DNA of 64,000 nucleotides from Microbulbifer hainanensis (GTDB taxonomy: Bacteria; Pseudomonadota; Gammaproteobacteria; Pseudomonadales; Cellvibrionaceae): the NCBI RefSeq assembly GCF_014904735.1, contig NZ_JACZCR010000019.1, positions 1 to 64,000 of the forward strand, given 5' to 3'. Below are positions 51,828 to 60,280 of this stretch, piece by piece; within the stretch, counting starts at the first letter, position 1; the number at the start of each line of letters is the position of its first letter. The translations under genes and the position numbers were made by a program. Under the pieces are notes generated by a model. That model searched no databases. It was not told the DNA's origin and worked only from the letters and a program-made list of their open reading frames with translations.

Positions 51828-53029
51828 GGTGCACCGCCGAACAGACCGGCCAGCTTTTCCGCCTCGATATCGACATTGTGTCGGCGCTCGACCAGCTTAC
51901 GACCGGCACTACCCATCTGCCGATACACGGCCGCAGGAGTTTCCAGCGCATTGTGCAGTGCGCGTGCGATAGAATCACTGCAGCCAGCCGGAACGAGCCA
52001 GCCGTTTACCTGGTCTTGCACCAGCTCGGGAATACCTGCGATGTAGGTGGTGATCACCGGTTTCTGCATCGCCATGGCCTCCATAAGCACCACCGGCAGC
52101 CCTTCGGCAAAACTGGGCAACACCATAACTCTGGAAGAGCGCAGTAATTGTCGTACCCGATCGCCGTCGATCCAGCCAGTGATCTGTACCAGATCCTGCA
52201 ATCCGTAGTCAGCGATTCGCCGCTCGATGGCGCCACGCATAGGGCCATCGCCGGCCAGGACCAGCTTGGCCGCGGTACCGCTGTCCACCAGTTCCCTAAA
52301 AGCATCCAGTAACAGCAGCTGGCCCTTTTGCTCACACAGCCGGCCGATACACGTAAATACCGTCTCTGAATCCTCATCGTTCCCGGTATCTGCATCGAAG
52401 AACTTGTGATCGAGACCGCAGTGCACCAGGTGTATCTTGCCCCACTCCGCCGCATCCACTTGCCGATAGAGTTGGCTGCGACAGAATGATGTAATGGCCG
52501 CGACAAATTTTGCGCGCCGGATTTTTTCGCCTATAGCTATAAACTCCGCCTTGTCGAACTCCTCCGGACCATGGACGGTAAAGCTGTAAGTGGCTGCTCC
52601 GAGCATGTCGCAGAACATTGCGATTGCTGCCGAATTCGTGCCGAAGTGCGCATGCAGGTGATCAATGCGCGCCTCCCTCAGCCATCGCGCCAGGAGGCAG
52701 GCCTCTGCCACATAAGCCAAGTGTCGGAGTACACCCCGATCGGAGCGCGTGCCAATGCGTATCGCGAGCCAGGTTACCCGCGTAAATTTCCACGGTGAGC
52801 GCAACGCCTCGCGCAACGTGTCAAACAGGATCCGCAGTCGCGGCTGCTCAAGGACATACCGGGTTCTCGCCATTTCAGCGCGATCTTCGGCATCGACAAT
52901 CTTGGCAGAGTCGCGACGCAGGGCGAAACGCTGTATATCAAAGCCGCGCCGCTCAAGAGCAAGAATTTCTCGACGGATAAAACTGTGGCTGGCCGTCGGA
53001 TACTGATTGATGAAATAGGCAATTCGCAT
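51824..53029 (-). CDS. Family 4 glycosyltransferase
   Basis: 401 residues from the ATG at 53029. An earlier in-frame ATG at 53179 lies deep inside the previous gene and gives a 50-residue unlike extension. GT-B fold: N-terminal MRIAYFINQYPTASHSFIRREILALERRG, LHAHFGTNSA, then the GT4 C-terminal domain (TVFTCIGRLCEQKGQLLLLDAF, LVLAGDGPMRGAIERRIAD, VMVLPSFAEGLPVVLMEAMAMQKPVITT) with the E-x7-E motif. Retaining transfer from a nucleotide sugar. It is 10 bp after the GT2 gene. Confidence 0.92.
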   Translation of the reverse strand: MRIAYFINQYPTASHSFIRREILALERRGFDIQRFALRRDSAKIVDAEDRAEMARTRYVLEQPRLRILFDTLREALRSPWKFTRVTWLAIRIGTRSDRGVLRHLAYVAEACLLARWLREARIDHLHAHFGTNSAAIAMFCDMLGAATYSFTVHGPEEFDKAEFIAIGEKIRRAKFVAAITSFCRSQLYRQVDAAEWGKIHLVHCGLDHKFFDADTGNDEDSETVFTCIGRLCEQKGQLLLLDAFRELVDSGTAAKLVLAGDGPMRGAIERRIADYGLQDLVQITGWIDGDRVRQLLRSSRVMVLPSFAEGLPVVLMEAMAMQKPVITTYIAGIPELVQDQVNGWLVPAGCSDSIARALHNALETPAAVYRQMGSAGRKLVERRHNVDIEAEKLAGLFGGAP

Positions 53030-53039
53030 ATTTCTGTCG

Positions 53040-54050
53040 CTATTTGTACTCGATAATTTGAAACTGTTGCTGCGCAACCTTGCGCCGCAGGAAGTCCGTG
53101 ACACCCACGCACTGAGCAAATTTGCCGATTGGGATAAACGTGGCATAGATGGCTGCGCTCGCCATGGCGCTGCCGGCACGGAGCCGGCCGCACAAAATCT
53201 TTACCCACAGCAGCGGATAGGCACACAGCGGCAGCAATGCCGCGGGGGCGGCCAGGGTACCTGCCAGTAACGCCCCCAGCGGCGGCACCAAAGTCCAGAA
53301 CAGAATACTGGCCACTTCGCGCTGCTGAAACCTTCCCGGTTCACCGCAGTGCATGACTGCAAGCTGGACATAAGCGTGGCCACTTCTTCGTGCACGCTGC
53401 CAAAACTGCGAAAATCGCGCCATGGCAGCATCGTGCAAGGTCATCTCCGCTTCAATTCGGGCTATTGCCCAGTTCATCCGCCGGAGTCGGAAGCACATTT
53501 CCGGTTCTTCACCAGCTATTACTTTTGGGTCGAAGCCGGCAACGTTACGCAGTGCGGTTACCCGTGCGAGGAAGTCCCCTCCACAGCTGGCCGCATCTCC
53601 GATAGGAGTATCCCACTCCATATCGCAGAGCCTGTTATAGACTGACCACTTCGGATAGCGTTCGCGGCGACGTCCGCAGACGATGGCGCAGCGCGGATGT
53701 TCCACCAGGTAAGTTCTTGCAGCAGTAAGCCAGCCGGCCTGAAGTTCGCAGTCGCCATCGACAAACTGCACATACTCTAGCTTCGGATAGCTTCGGAGCA
53801 GATGAGACAGACCTTCGTTACGAGCTCTACCCGCGGTAAATGGCTTGGCGGTATCAAGGTTCAATACGTGGCAGCCGCGCTTTTGCGCCTGCTCTACGCT
53901 GTCGTCGCTGGAACCAGAGTCGACATATACGACCGGTTGTATCTGTGTTGAAAGAGATTCCAGGCAGCGCTGGAGGCGAAGCCCCTCGTTTCTGCCGATG
54001 ACGACAACACCGGTATCTGCATCTCGGAATTTCGTTGGCAATATAGTCAT
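53040..54050 (-). CDS. Family 2 glycosyltransferase with C-terminal membrane segment
   Basis: 336 residues from the ATG at 54050, which overlaps the sulfotransferase stop codon (ATGA); a start four codons earlier is possible. GT2 domain: GVVVIGRNEGLRLQRCLESL, VYVDSGSSDDS, FVDGDCELQAGWL as the DxD, and AGEEPEMCFRLRR as the catalytic-base region. A hydrophobic C-terminus (about residues 255-320, ILFWTLVPPLGALLAGTLAAPAALLPLCAYPLLW) should anchor it. This type is found in exopolysaccharide loci next to sulfotransferases. Confidence 0.9.
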   Translation of the reverse strand: MTILPTKFRDADTGVVVIGRNEGLRLQRCLESLSTQIQPVVYVDSGSSDDSVEQAQKRGCHVLNLDTAKPFTAGRARNEGLSHLLRSYPKLEYVQFVDGDCELQAGWLTAARTYLVEHPRCAIVCGRRRERYPKWSVYNRLCDMEWDTPIGDAASCGGDFLARVTALRNVAGFDPKVIAGEEPEMCFRLRRMNWAIARIEAEMTLHDAAMARFSQFWQRARRSGHAYVQLAVMHCGEPGRFQQREVASILFWTLVPPLGALLAGTLAAPAALLPLCAYPLLWVKILCGRLRAGSAMASAAIYATFIPIGKFAQCVGVTDFLRRKVAQQQFQIIEYK

Positions 54051-54970
54051 TCCCCGAGACACTCCACCTTTTCACGGATTACCTCTCGATTGACCCAATC
54101 GAGGGGCTTGCCAGTTACAAGCTCCCGGTAATTGGCACAGTTGAGATCCACATTGAATAATTGCCCCAGTTTTTTCAGGTCGTGATCAAAGATGCATTCG
54201 AGGTCAGTTGTTACTTGCAGGGAAATTTCCGGCCTTTGAGCCATGGTTAGGCGACGTTTTATAGCGTCACGTACAGATTGGGGCACCAGTTTTCGCCTGA
54301 TCATCTGCATGGGAGAGGCTTCTATGAGTATTTGATATAGCGGAAACTTCCGGATTCTCTCACTGGAAACATTGCTGGGAGCTTGATCCTGCCGCCATTG
54401 AACTTGCTCGCATTGCTGGTTCGTCAATCCGATAAACCGGCATATACGCCTGAGTTCTGTATCGGGCGATAATTTCAGACGCTCGAAAAATACTGGCAAG
54501 ACGCTGCTTGCCCCAAAAGTCTGCAGGTAAGGAGAAATCTGGTAGTGATAGCGGCTGTAGTCCACCAGCGGCGTATGTGTCCGGATCGCCACATCGATGG
54601 GATCCGTGATGAGATTCTGGCTCCATTCGTGAATATATTGAGACACCAGGCGCTCGATCGGATGGCGCATAACATAAATAATCTTCGCCTCCGAAACACT
54701 TTCCACCAATCGTGGCAACGCATTAGGATAATCCGGCAATTTTGCATAATGGGTGCTGGACTCCCCGATAAGATCATTGGCAGCCGCGCCGGCGAAACAG
54801 TCCCGATACCAATCCTTCCCGCGAGAAAATATCGTGTCGTCGCTGAAGAAATTAGGCTCTTTCGGCTGCGACATGAAGATGCCGGGCAATGCCGCAAGCT
54901 GCTCGTGTAGTGAACTCGTTGCCGACTTCATAGCGCCGACTATAAAAAAGTCCGGAAGGGATCTACTCAT
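54047..54970 (-). CDS. Sulfotransferase 3 (PAPS-dependent), P-loop variant
   Basis: 307 residues. The 5'-phosphosulfate loop reads FFIVGAMKSATSSLHEQL: Ala replaces the Gly seen in the other two loops (KAGTTS, RSGTTL), which is a tolerated variant in some bacterial sulfotransferases. The 3'-phosphate motif is IYVMRHPIERLVSQYIHEWS. MSQPKEPNFFSDD is also typical. It overlaps the upstream glycosyltransferase by 8 bp and the downstream one by 4 bp, so it is firmly inside a glycosyltransferase operon. Confidence 0.92.
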   Translation of the reverse strand: MSRSLPDFFIVGAMKSATSSLHEQLAALPGIFMSQPKEPNFFSDDTIFSRGKDWYRDCFAGAAANDLIGESSTHYAKLPDYPNALPRLVESVSEAKIIYVMRHPIERLVSQYIHEWSQNLITDPIDVAIRTHTPLVDYSRYHYQISPYLQTFGASSVLPVFFERLKLSPDTELRRICRFIGLTNQQCEQVQWRQDQAPSNVSSERIRKFPLYQILIEASPMQMIRRKLVPQSVRDAIKRRLTMAQRPEISLQVTTDLECIFDHDLKKLGQLFNVDLNCANYRELVTGKPLDWVNREVIREKVECLGE

Positions 54971-55994
54971 AGTTTGCTCCCGTCCGCGCGGAGTAACTTA
55001 CAGGCGATAAAGGAGTACGGCTTCCTATCCAAAGATCAAGCCATTCGCCCCGTACTGCGCCTCGGTCGGCTCTTCCCACGAGTCGCTTGAGCAGGCAGAG
55101 AATGCGTCCGCTTAGCCACAGACAATTGACCAGAAACAGGTAGCCGATCCCGCCTTTCTGGCGAAAATAGCGGGCCCTGGACTCGTAGTAATATCGCGGC
55201 AGTCGTTTGCGTCGCACCAAGCGGTCTTTGACTGGAGAAGAGCCTCCGCGGAGATGTACGACCCGCGCTCTCGGGTCGTGCATTATTTTCCAACCAGCGT
55301 TAACGGCGCGACGGCAAAATTCCGCATCTTCGAAATACATGAAGTACCCTTCGTCGAGGAGGCCGATCTTCGTCAGCACTTCTCCACGTATCAGCACGCA
55401 GGCAAAGCTGGTCCATTCAATGGTGCTTTCATGATCGTCGACAGTGAGTGCTACTACATAGCGATTCAGAACGCGGCTGAGTAGACTCAACTGAGCGCCG
55501 CGCATCAGTTCACTGGCGGCACCATGTTGCCGAAAAAAGCTCTCCTGAGGCTCGCCGTTGGGGAATTCCAGTCGGGGACCAAGCAATCCACATTCGGGAT
55601 TTTTCGATGCGGCTTCCAGTAACCGATGAATCGCGCCGGGACGCACCCGCGTGTCGCTATTTAGCAAAAGGTAGTATTGTGCCGGCGCGCGGTGCAGACC
55701 GATATTATTACCTGCAGCAAACCCACCGTTATGCTCTGACGGTATCAGTTCGACCTTTGCTCTCTCACGGGCACTTCTGCCATGCAACCACTTCTGTATA
55801 TCTGGAACAGAACTATCACCAGAATCGTTGTCGATGACAAAAATGCGACTGTCGATATCTTCCAATTCAGGCAGTAGAGTTTCCAGGCAGTCTGTAGTCA
55901 TCGCCGGCGTACGATAATTGACAATGATTACGGATAATTGAAGCGGCGCTGCCAGAGAGGAGGGCGGCTCCGTTGCTATATCTTCCACACGCAA
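54963..55994 (-). CDS. Family 2 glycosyltransferase (rhamnosyltransferase-like)
   Basis: 343 residues. GT2 domain of the WbbL type: LSVIIVNYRTPAMTTDCLETLLP, VIDNDSGDSS, SEHNGGFAAGNNIGL, LLNSDTRVRPGAI as the DxD, and GYFMYFEDAEFCRRAVNAGWKIMHDPRARVVHLRGGSS as the catalytic-base and His region. WbbL-type enzymes often move rhamnose, but the sugar is not provable here. First gene of the five-gene operon. Its upstream region (55995-56721) contains a 9-bp perfect hairpin. Confidence 0.92.
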   Translation of the reverse strand: MRVEDIATEPPSSLAAPLQLSVIIVNYRTPAMTTDCLETLLPELEDIDSRIFVIDNDSGDSSVPDIQKWLHGRSARERAKVELIPSEHNGGFAAGNNIGLHRAPAQYYLLLNSDTRVRPGAIHRLLEAASKNPECGLLGPRLEFPNGEPQESFFRQHGAASELMRGAQLSLLSRVLNRYVVALTVDDHESTIEWTSFACVLIRGEVLTKIGLLDEGYFMYFEDAEFCRRAVNAGWKIMHDPRARVVHLRGGSSPVKDRLVRRKRLPRYYYESRARYFRQKGGIGYLFLVNCLWLSGRILCLLKRLVGRADRGAVRGEWLDLWIGSRTPLSPVSYSARTGANYE

Positions 55995-56721
55995 TCCCTT
56001 TCGGACACTATTTCACTTCCTTGTGATAGCTAAAAATTTCAATGAAAAAAGTGGAGAACTCGCAGAATGCGATTAAGAGGATGAGCAGCGCTTCCATCGC
56101 TACCTTTATACATACAATGCAACAGCTTCGTTGCATTGCCCCCCAGGCGTCCTCTGCCCGTTTCAATTTTATTACGGAGGCATATACCGATCTCGGCAGA
56201 TTATGCTCCGGTCCTTTTAACCGTTTATGGCCAAATCAATAAACTATATAAGTATTATCTGCAGTATTCGTACCAACTGAATACACAACCGCTTTTATTT
56301 CTAAACGATTGGATTATCAGGGCGTGATATCCAGCCTTTTGAGGTATTTAGCGGCGCTAAAATATGTTGTTTCAAGCTGGGAATTGGGTCAAGAGAAATG
56401 TGACGAAATGCACAAATAAATGTGTTTACCCCCAAACACGTACAAATAAAAACCTAATTAGTACGCTGTGATACCTTGTCGATTTCGCCAACAAAGTCAG
56501 GCCTAAAAATTAGCTGGATAATTCGTGCAATTTATCCAGGCTAACTTGAACACACGTCTTCATTTGAATTTTCTGAACCAGTCTCGGCAGTATTTCTATA
56601 TCGTTACAACATTTACTTTAATACGTTTGAAATTGGTACTTAGATTGGATAACCAAATTTCGAGAGGCCTGGATTAGCAACCAATCCAGGATTTCCACAT
56701 TTCATATATACGATCTGGTAG
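55995..56721. other. AT-rich intergenic region with a perfect hairpin (56115-56138)
   Basis: About 727 bp with no convincing gene. A perfect 9-bp stem CAATGCAAC / GTTGCATTG with loop AGCTTC lies about 120 bp before the GT2 start, in what would be its leader. Near the other end, CCTGGATT / AATCCAGG (56668-56690) forms a hairpin just after the DUF2237 stop codon and may terminate that gene. Frames at 56042-56327 show no family features. Confidence 0.5.
56668..56690 (-). terminator. Hairpin after the DUF2237 gene
   Basis: Perfect 8-bp stem CCTGGATT / AATCCAGG with a 7-nt loop, 32 bp beyond the minus-strand DUF2237 stop codon. No pure T tract follows on that strand, so this is a likely but weak terminator. 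Confidence 0.5.
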
Positions 56722-57099
56722 TCAATTGAGATCCACAGCGTACTGACGCAGCAGAGCCAGCGGTACAATTTCCAGTGCTTTGACATGCGTACGCTGTAAA
56801 TAGACCCGCGGTGCCATATCCTGCTGGTGTGCCTCAAGCCAGCGAGCAGCGCAGAGGCACCAGCGGTCGCCGGGTTCCAAACCGGGAAAGCCGAATTCCG
56901 GTACAGGTGTGCTCAAGTCATTACCGCGGCTGCGGGAATACATCAGGAATTCCTCTGTCACTTCGACACAGACAGTATGCGAGCCAGCATCCTGCTCACT
57001 GGTATTACAGCAACCGTCACGGAAAAAACCGGTGACCGGATCCATGCTGCAGGGCTGAAGTGGATCGCCGAACACATTGACCGAATCTTGCATTTGCAT
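56722..57099 (-). CDS. DUF2237 family protein
   Basis: 125 residues, the family's usual length. The DUF2237 core is complete: NVFGDPLQPCSMDPVTGFFRDGCCNTSEQDAGSHTVC, VTEEFLMYSRSRGNDLSTPVPEFGFPGLEPGDRWCLCAARWLEAHQ, and KALEIVPLALLRQYAVD. Several Cys are conserved. It is a cytosolic protein of unknown activity, common in marine bacteria and cyanobacteria. It is 9 bp after the DUF2939 gene on the same strand. Confidence 0.93.
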   Translation of the reverse strand: MQMQDSVNVFGDPLQPCSMDPVTGFFRDGCCNTSEQDAGSHTVCVEVTEEFLMYSRSRGNDLSTPVPEFGFPGLEPGDRWCLCAARWLEAHQQDMAPRVYLQRTHVKALEIVPLALLRQYAVDLN

Positions 57100-57108
57100 A
57101 GTGTCTCC

Positions 57109-57681
57109 CTACTGCTTTTCCATTTCGTCATTTAGCAACGCGATATCGACGAGGCGCCAATGCAGCCCCTGGCGCTCCATGATGAGGCGCAGTGCCACCT
57201 CGCCGTTTTCCCCGTAGTCTGCAGACACCTGATTCAGGCCGGTGAATCGCCAAGCCTGCAGTTGCCAGTCGCCGCTCTGCTCAACATCATCGGGCGGAGG
57301 ATTAACGGTATCGCCCATTGACTCCCGGTAGAGTTCGCGCTCGAACGCCTGCAGGTTTTTGCCACCGCGCAACAAGTCGCTGATCCCCCTGGGAGTCACC
57401 AGCTGACGCAACAGCGGCCCAATAAACAGGTTGGTACCGGCGGTGAGGAGTTCGCCGAACTCGGGCGGAACCGAATCGCCCATAGATTCCACCAGATGCC
57501 GCTGCACCCTGACTTTCAAATTGTCACGCAATGCGGGAAAGTCGACATATTGCTGCAGTGCTTCGATATCTTCCGCGCGCGCGGCCTCTTCCAGCTTGGC
57601 GACGGTATAACGGGGCAAAGCCACATAGCCAGCCGCCACCACCATCAGCGCCAACAGCGTAATCCACAGCCACTTCTTCAT
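57109..57681 (-). CDS. DUF2939 family protein
   Basis: 190 residues. One N-terminal helix or uncleaved signal anchor (about residues 3-22), followed by the DUF2939 domain (YTVAKLEEAARAEDIEALQQYVDFPALRDNLKVRVQRHL) with a C-terminal beta-rich NTF2-like end (VALRLIMERQGLHWRLVDIALL). Exported or anchored in the inner membrane facing the periplasm. It forms a two-gene operon with DUF2237. Function unknown. Confidence 0.88.
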   Translation of the reverse strand: MKKWLWITLLALMVVAAGYVALPRYTVAKLEEAARAEDIEALQQYVDFPALRDNLKVRVQRHLVESMGDSVPPEFGELLTAGTNLFIGPLLRQLVTPRGISDLLRGGKNLQAFERELYRESMGDTVNPPPDDVEQSGDWQLQAWRFTGLNQVSADYGENGEVALRLIMERQGLHWRLVDIALLNDEMEKQ

Positions 57682-57845
57682 TGCATACTCCCGGATTGAT
57701 GCTGGGCGAAATTTTATCGTCTACCTGCGCCATCACCTAATTTGCCGCTGTCGTGTGTGGCGTGGCATTGTCCATCAGCGACGGCTGTGCCATATTCTCC
57801 GCAAGGCTCTATATCGAGCTACAGGGAATAGTGGATGGATATTCG

Positions 57846-58598
57846 ATGAGCGACATTTACAAGCCCCCGGAGTCTCAATTGACGACCGGTGAGGAAGAGG
57901 GCAGCTACGGTTCCCTGGAAAAGGGCATTGCCGGGGAATACAGACTTTCGATTGGTGAAATCTTCAGCGAAGCCTGGGGAAGAACCAGGGGCAACAAGGG
58001 CACCATCTGGCTCGCCGCCATCGTCTATTCAATCGCGGCTGCGATCATCAGCTTCGTCGGCCAGAAAATTTTCGGCGTGACACCGTACGATATCGAACAA
58101 GCCGACAATATTGCTGTCGGCCCGCAGGTGCTGTATCAGCTGTTTGTCGGCCTCGTCTCTGCACCACTGGTTGCCGGTATGACAATGGTTGGAGTCAAGA
58201 TCGGCCGCGGCGAACAGACCTCCGCAGGAGAGGTATTTGCCCATTTCGATAAAACCCTGCCGCTAATGGCCGGGACTCTGCTGATGTGGGTCATGGTTTC
58301 CATCGGTTTTGCCCTGCTCATATTGCCCGGTGTCTATCTGCTGGTCGCTTATATGATGATGATCCCGCTGATCGCGGATAAGCGGCTCGGCCCCTGGCAG
58401 GCACTGGAGAGTTCGCGCAAAGCCATCACCCGGCACTGGTTCGCATTCCTCGGTTTCGCTATCGTCGTCATTCTGCTGATCATTGCCGGCTCCATACCGC
58501 TGCTGATCGGTCTGATCTGGGTGGTGCCGCTGATATCCATCGCTTACGGGATCGTCTACCGCAACATGTTTGGCGCGGGACCGGAAACCAAATCATAA
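57846..58598 (+). CDS. Integral membrane protein of unknown function
   Basis: 250 residues from the ATG at 57846 (an in-frame start at 57753 adds an unlike leader). A hydrophilic N-terminus (MSDIYKPPESQLTTGEEEG) is followed by five or six helices, including TIWLAAIVYSIAAAIISFVG, GTLLMWVMVSIGFALLILPGVYLLVAYMMMIPLIADKR and FAIVVILLIIAGSIPLLIGLIWVVPL. The pattern LLILPGVYLLVAYMMMIPLIADKRLGPWQALESSRKAITRHW is that of YciC-like/DUF975-like membrane proteins. It precedes the RDD gene by 27 bp and may be the first gene of the MoxR locus. Confidence 0.8.
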   Translation: MSDIYKPPESQLTTGEEEGSYGSLEKGIAGEYRLSIGEIFSEAWGRTRGNKGTIWLAAIVYSIAAAIISFVGQKIFGVTPYDIEQADNIAVGPQVLYQLFVGLVSAPLVAGMTMVGVKIGRGEQTSAGEVFAHFDKTLPLMAGTLLMWVMVSIGFALLILPGVYLLVAYMMMIPLIADKRLGPWQALESSRKAITRHWFAFLGFAIVVILLIIAGSIPLLIGLIWVVPLISIAYGIVYRNMFGAGPETKS

Positions 58599-58625
58599 CA
58601 ATCACAATTACTGGGGAGTGGTGGT

Positions 58626-59306
58626 TTGCTGGACACCACCTATAACGTCGAGACCCCCGAGGGAATCGACCTTCGCGCACAGGCCGCTGGGCCGGTGCCG
58701 CGCATATTGGCTTTTGCCGTTGATGTCTTTTACCGCTCGCTGGTCCTTACCGGGCTGGGTATTGCGTTGGCCTTTGCCGACCGCGCCGGTATGGGGATCT
58801 GGCTCGTCTGCTCGTTTCTACTGGAGTGGTTCTATCCGGTGTACTTCGAGGTGATGCGCGGGGGACAGACACCGGGGAAAAAGGCGTTCGGCCTGATGGT
58901 GGTCAACGATAACCTCACCCCCATCTCCTGGGGCGCCTCGCTGTTGCGCAACCTGCTGCGCTTTGCCGACTTCCTGCCGTTTGCCTATGCGGCCGGTGTG
59001 ATCAGTATGACCCTCAACCGCAACTTCCAGCGTCTCGGCGATATGGCGGCCGGCACTCTCGTGGTCTATCGGGAGGCGGAACACAGGCAGACCTCCCTTC
59101 CAGATGTGGCGCCCCTCGCACCCCCGCGGGGCCTGCAATTGCAGGACCAGCTCGCGGTCATCAGCCTGACGGAACGCCACGGAGAGTTGAGCGATGCCCG
59201 CCAGCGCGAGCTCGCCGACCTGCTCCAGCCGGTCACCGGTAAATCCGATCGCGCCGCACTGAATTACCTGCGCGCCGTGGGCAACTGGTTACTGGGTGGT
59301 AAATGA
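58626..59306 (+). CDS. RDD family membrane protein
   Basis: 226 residues from a TTG start with GGGGAG about 12 bp upstream. The RDD domain (RILAFAVDVFYRSLVLTGLGIALAF through GGQTPGKKAFGLMVVNDNLTPISWGASLLRNLLRFADFLP) covers about residues 20-145, with helices and the conserved Arg/Asp positions. A hydrophilic tail ends the protein. RDD proteins of this type stand at the head of SpoIIM-DUF4129-MoxR clusters, as here. The stop overlaps the next ATG (ATGA). Confidence 0.9.
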   Translation: MLDTTYNVETPEGIDLRAQAAGPVPRILAFAVDVFYRSLVLTGLGIALAFADRAGMGIWLVCSFLLEWFYPVYFEVMRGGQTPGKKAFGLMVVNDNLTPISWGASLLRNLLRFADFLPFAYAAGVISMTLNRNFQRLGDMAAGTLVVYREAEHRQTSLPDVAPLAPPRGLQLQDQLAVISLTERHGELSDARQRELADLLQPVTGKSDRAALNYLRAVGNWLLGGK

Positions 59307-60280
59307 AACAGCGCGACTTTGAAAACCGATACGAAGACCGCTGGAATGCACTGGAACAGTGGCTACAGAGCGGCGAGGGGACGCTGGACCTCCCGGTGGC
59401 CTATCGCGCGCTGTGCCAACAGCTGGCGGTGGCCAAGGAACGCCAGTACACCAACCAGCTGATCGATCGCCTCAACCGCCTGGTCATGGCTGCCCACCAC
59501 CGCGTATACCAGCAGCAGACGTTGCGCCGCAACACCTGGCTCTGGTACCTGCTGGCCGGTTTCCCCCGCGCAGTGCGCGCGCAGATCCGCTATGTGTGGC
59601 TCGCCACTGCACTGTTCGTCTTGCCGGCGCTGGTGATGGGCATCGGCAGCTACAGTAACGATGCCCTCATCTATGCAGTGATGTCACCGGACCAGGTGAT
59701 GCAGTTCGAGTCCATGTACGATCCGGGCAACAGCGTGCTCGGTCGCGAGCGCGGATCCGATTCCGACTTAATGATGTTTGGCTTCTATATCAAGAATAAT
59801 ATCGGTATCGCCTTCCGCACTTTTGCCGCCGGGCTGCTGTTCGGCATCGGCGCCATCTTTTTCCTGGTCTTCAACGGCGTCTACCTGGGCGCCGTGTTCG
59901 GGCATATCACGCGGGTGGGCTTTGTCACCACTTTCTATCCGTTCGTGATCGGCCACGGCGCCTTCGAGCTGACCGCCATCGTACTGGCGGGTGCCGCCGG
60001 GTTGAGACTGGGGCAATCATTGATCGATCCCGGCGGCCGCCGCCGGCTGGTGGCGCTGCGCCTGGCGAGTATCGAGGCGATGAAGATCGTTTACGGTACT
60101 TTCTTGATGCTGGTGATCGCCGCCTTCCTCGAAGCCTTCTGGTCCTCCAGTACCGAACTGGCCATCGCCGTCAAGCTGGCTGTAGGCGCGGCCTTGTGGC
60201 TGCTGGTCTTCGCCTATTTCGCACTGGCGGGTCGAGGCGTGGACGGCGACGGGCACAAGGAGCTGCGCAGTGGATCTTAA
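59303..60280 (+). CDS. SpoIIM-like (stage II sporulation protein M family) membrane protein
   Basis: 325 residues. After a cytosolic helical N-terminus (FENRYEDRWNALEQWLQ to TLRRNTWLWYLLAG) come several helices including IRYVWLATALFVLPALVMGIG and NNIGIAFRTFAAGLLFGIGAIFFLVFNGVYLGAVFGHI. The last segment, with VIGHGAFELTAIVLAGAAGLRLG, is the SpoIIM signature. In non-sporulating bacteria this family is a fixed neighbour of RDD and MoxR genes; the function is unknown. It ends 11 bp inside the next gene. Confidence 0.9.
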   Translation: MKQRDFENRYEDRWNALEQWLQSGEGTLDLPVAYRALCQQLAVAKERQYTNQLIDRLNRLVMAAHHRVYQQQTLRRNTWLWYLLAGFPRAVRAQIRYVWLATALFVLPALVMGIGSYSNDALIYAVMSPDQVMQFESMYDPGNSVLGRERGSDSDLMMFGFYIKNNIGIAFRTFAAGLLFGIGAIFFLVFNGVYLGAVFGHITRVGFVTTFYPFVIGHGAFELTAIVLAGAAGLRLGQSLIDPGGRRRLVALRLASIEAMKIVYGTFLMLVIAAFLEAFWSSSTELAIAVKLAVGAALWLLVFAYFALAGRGVDGDGHKELRSGS

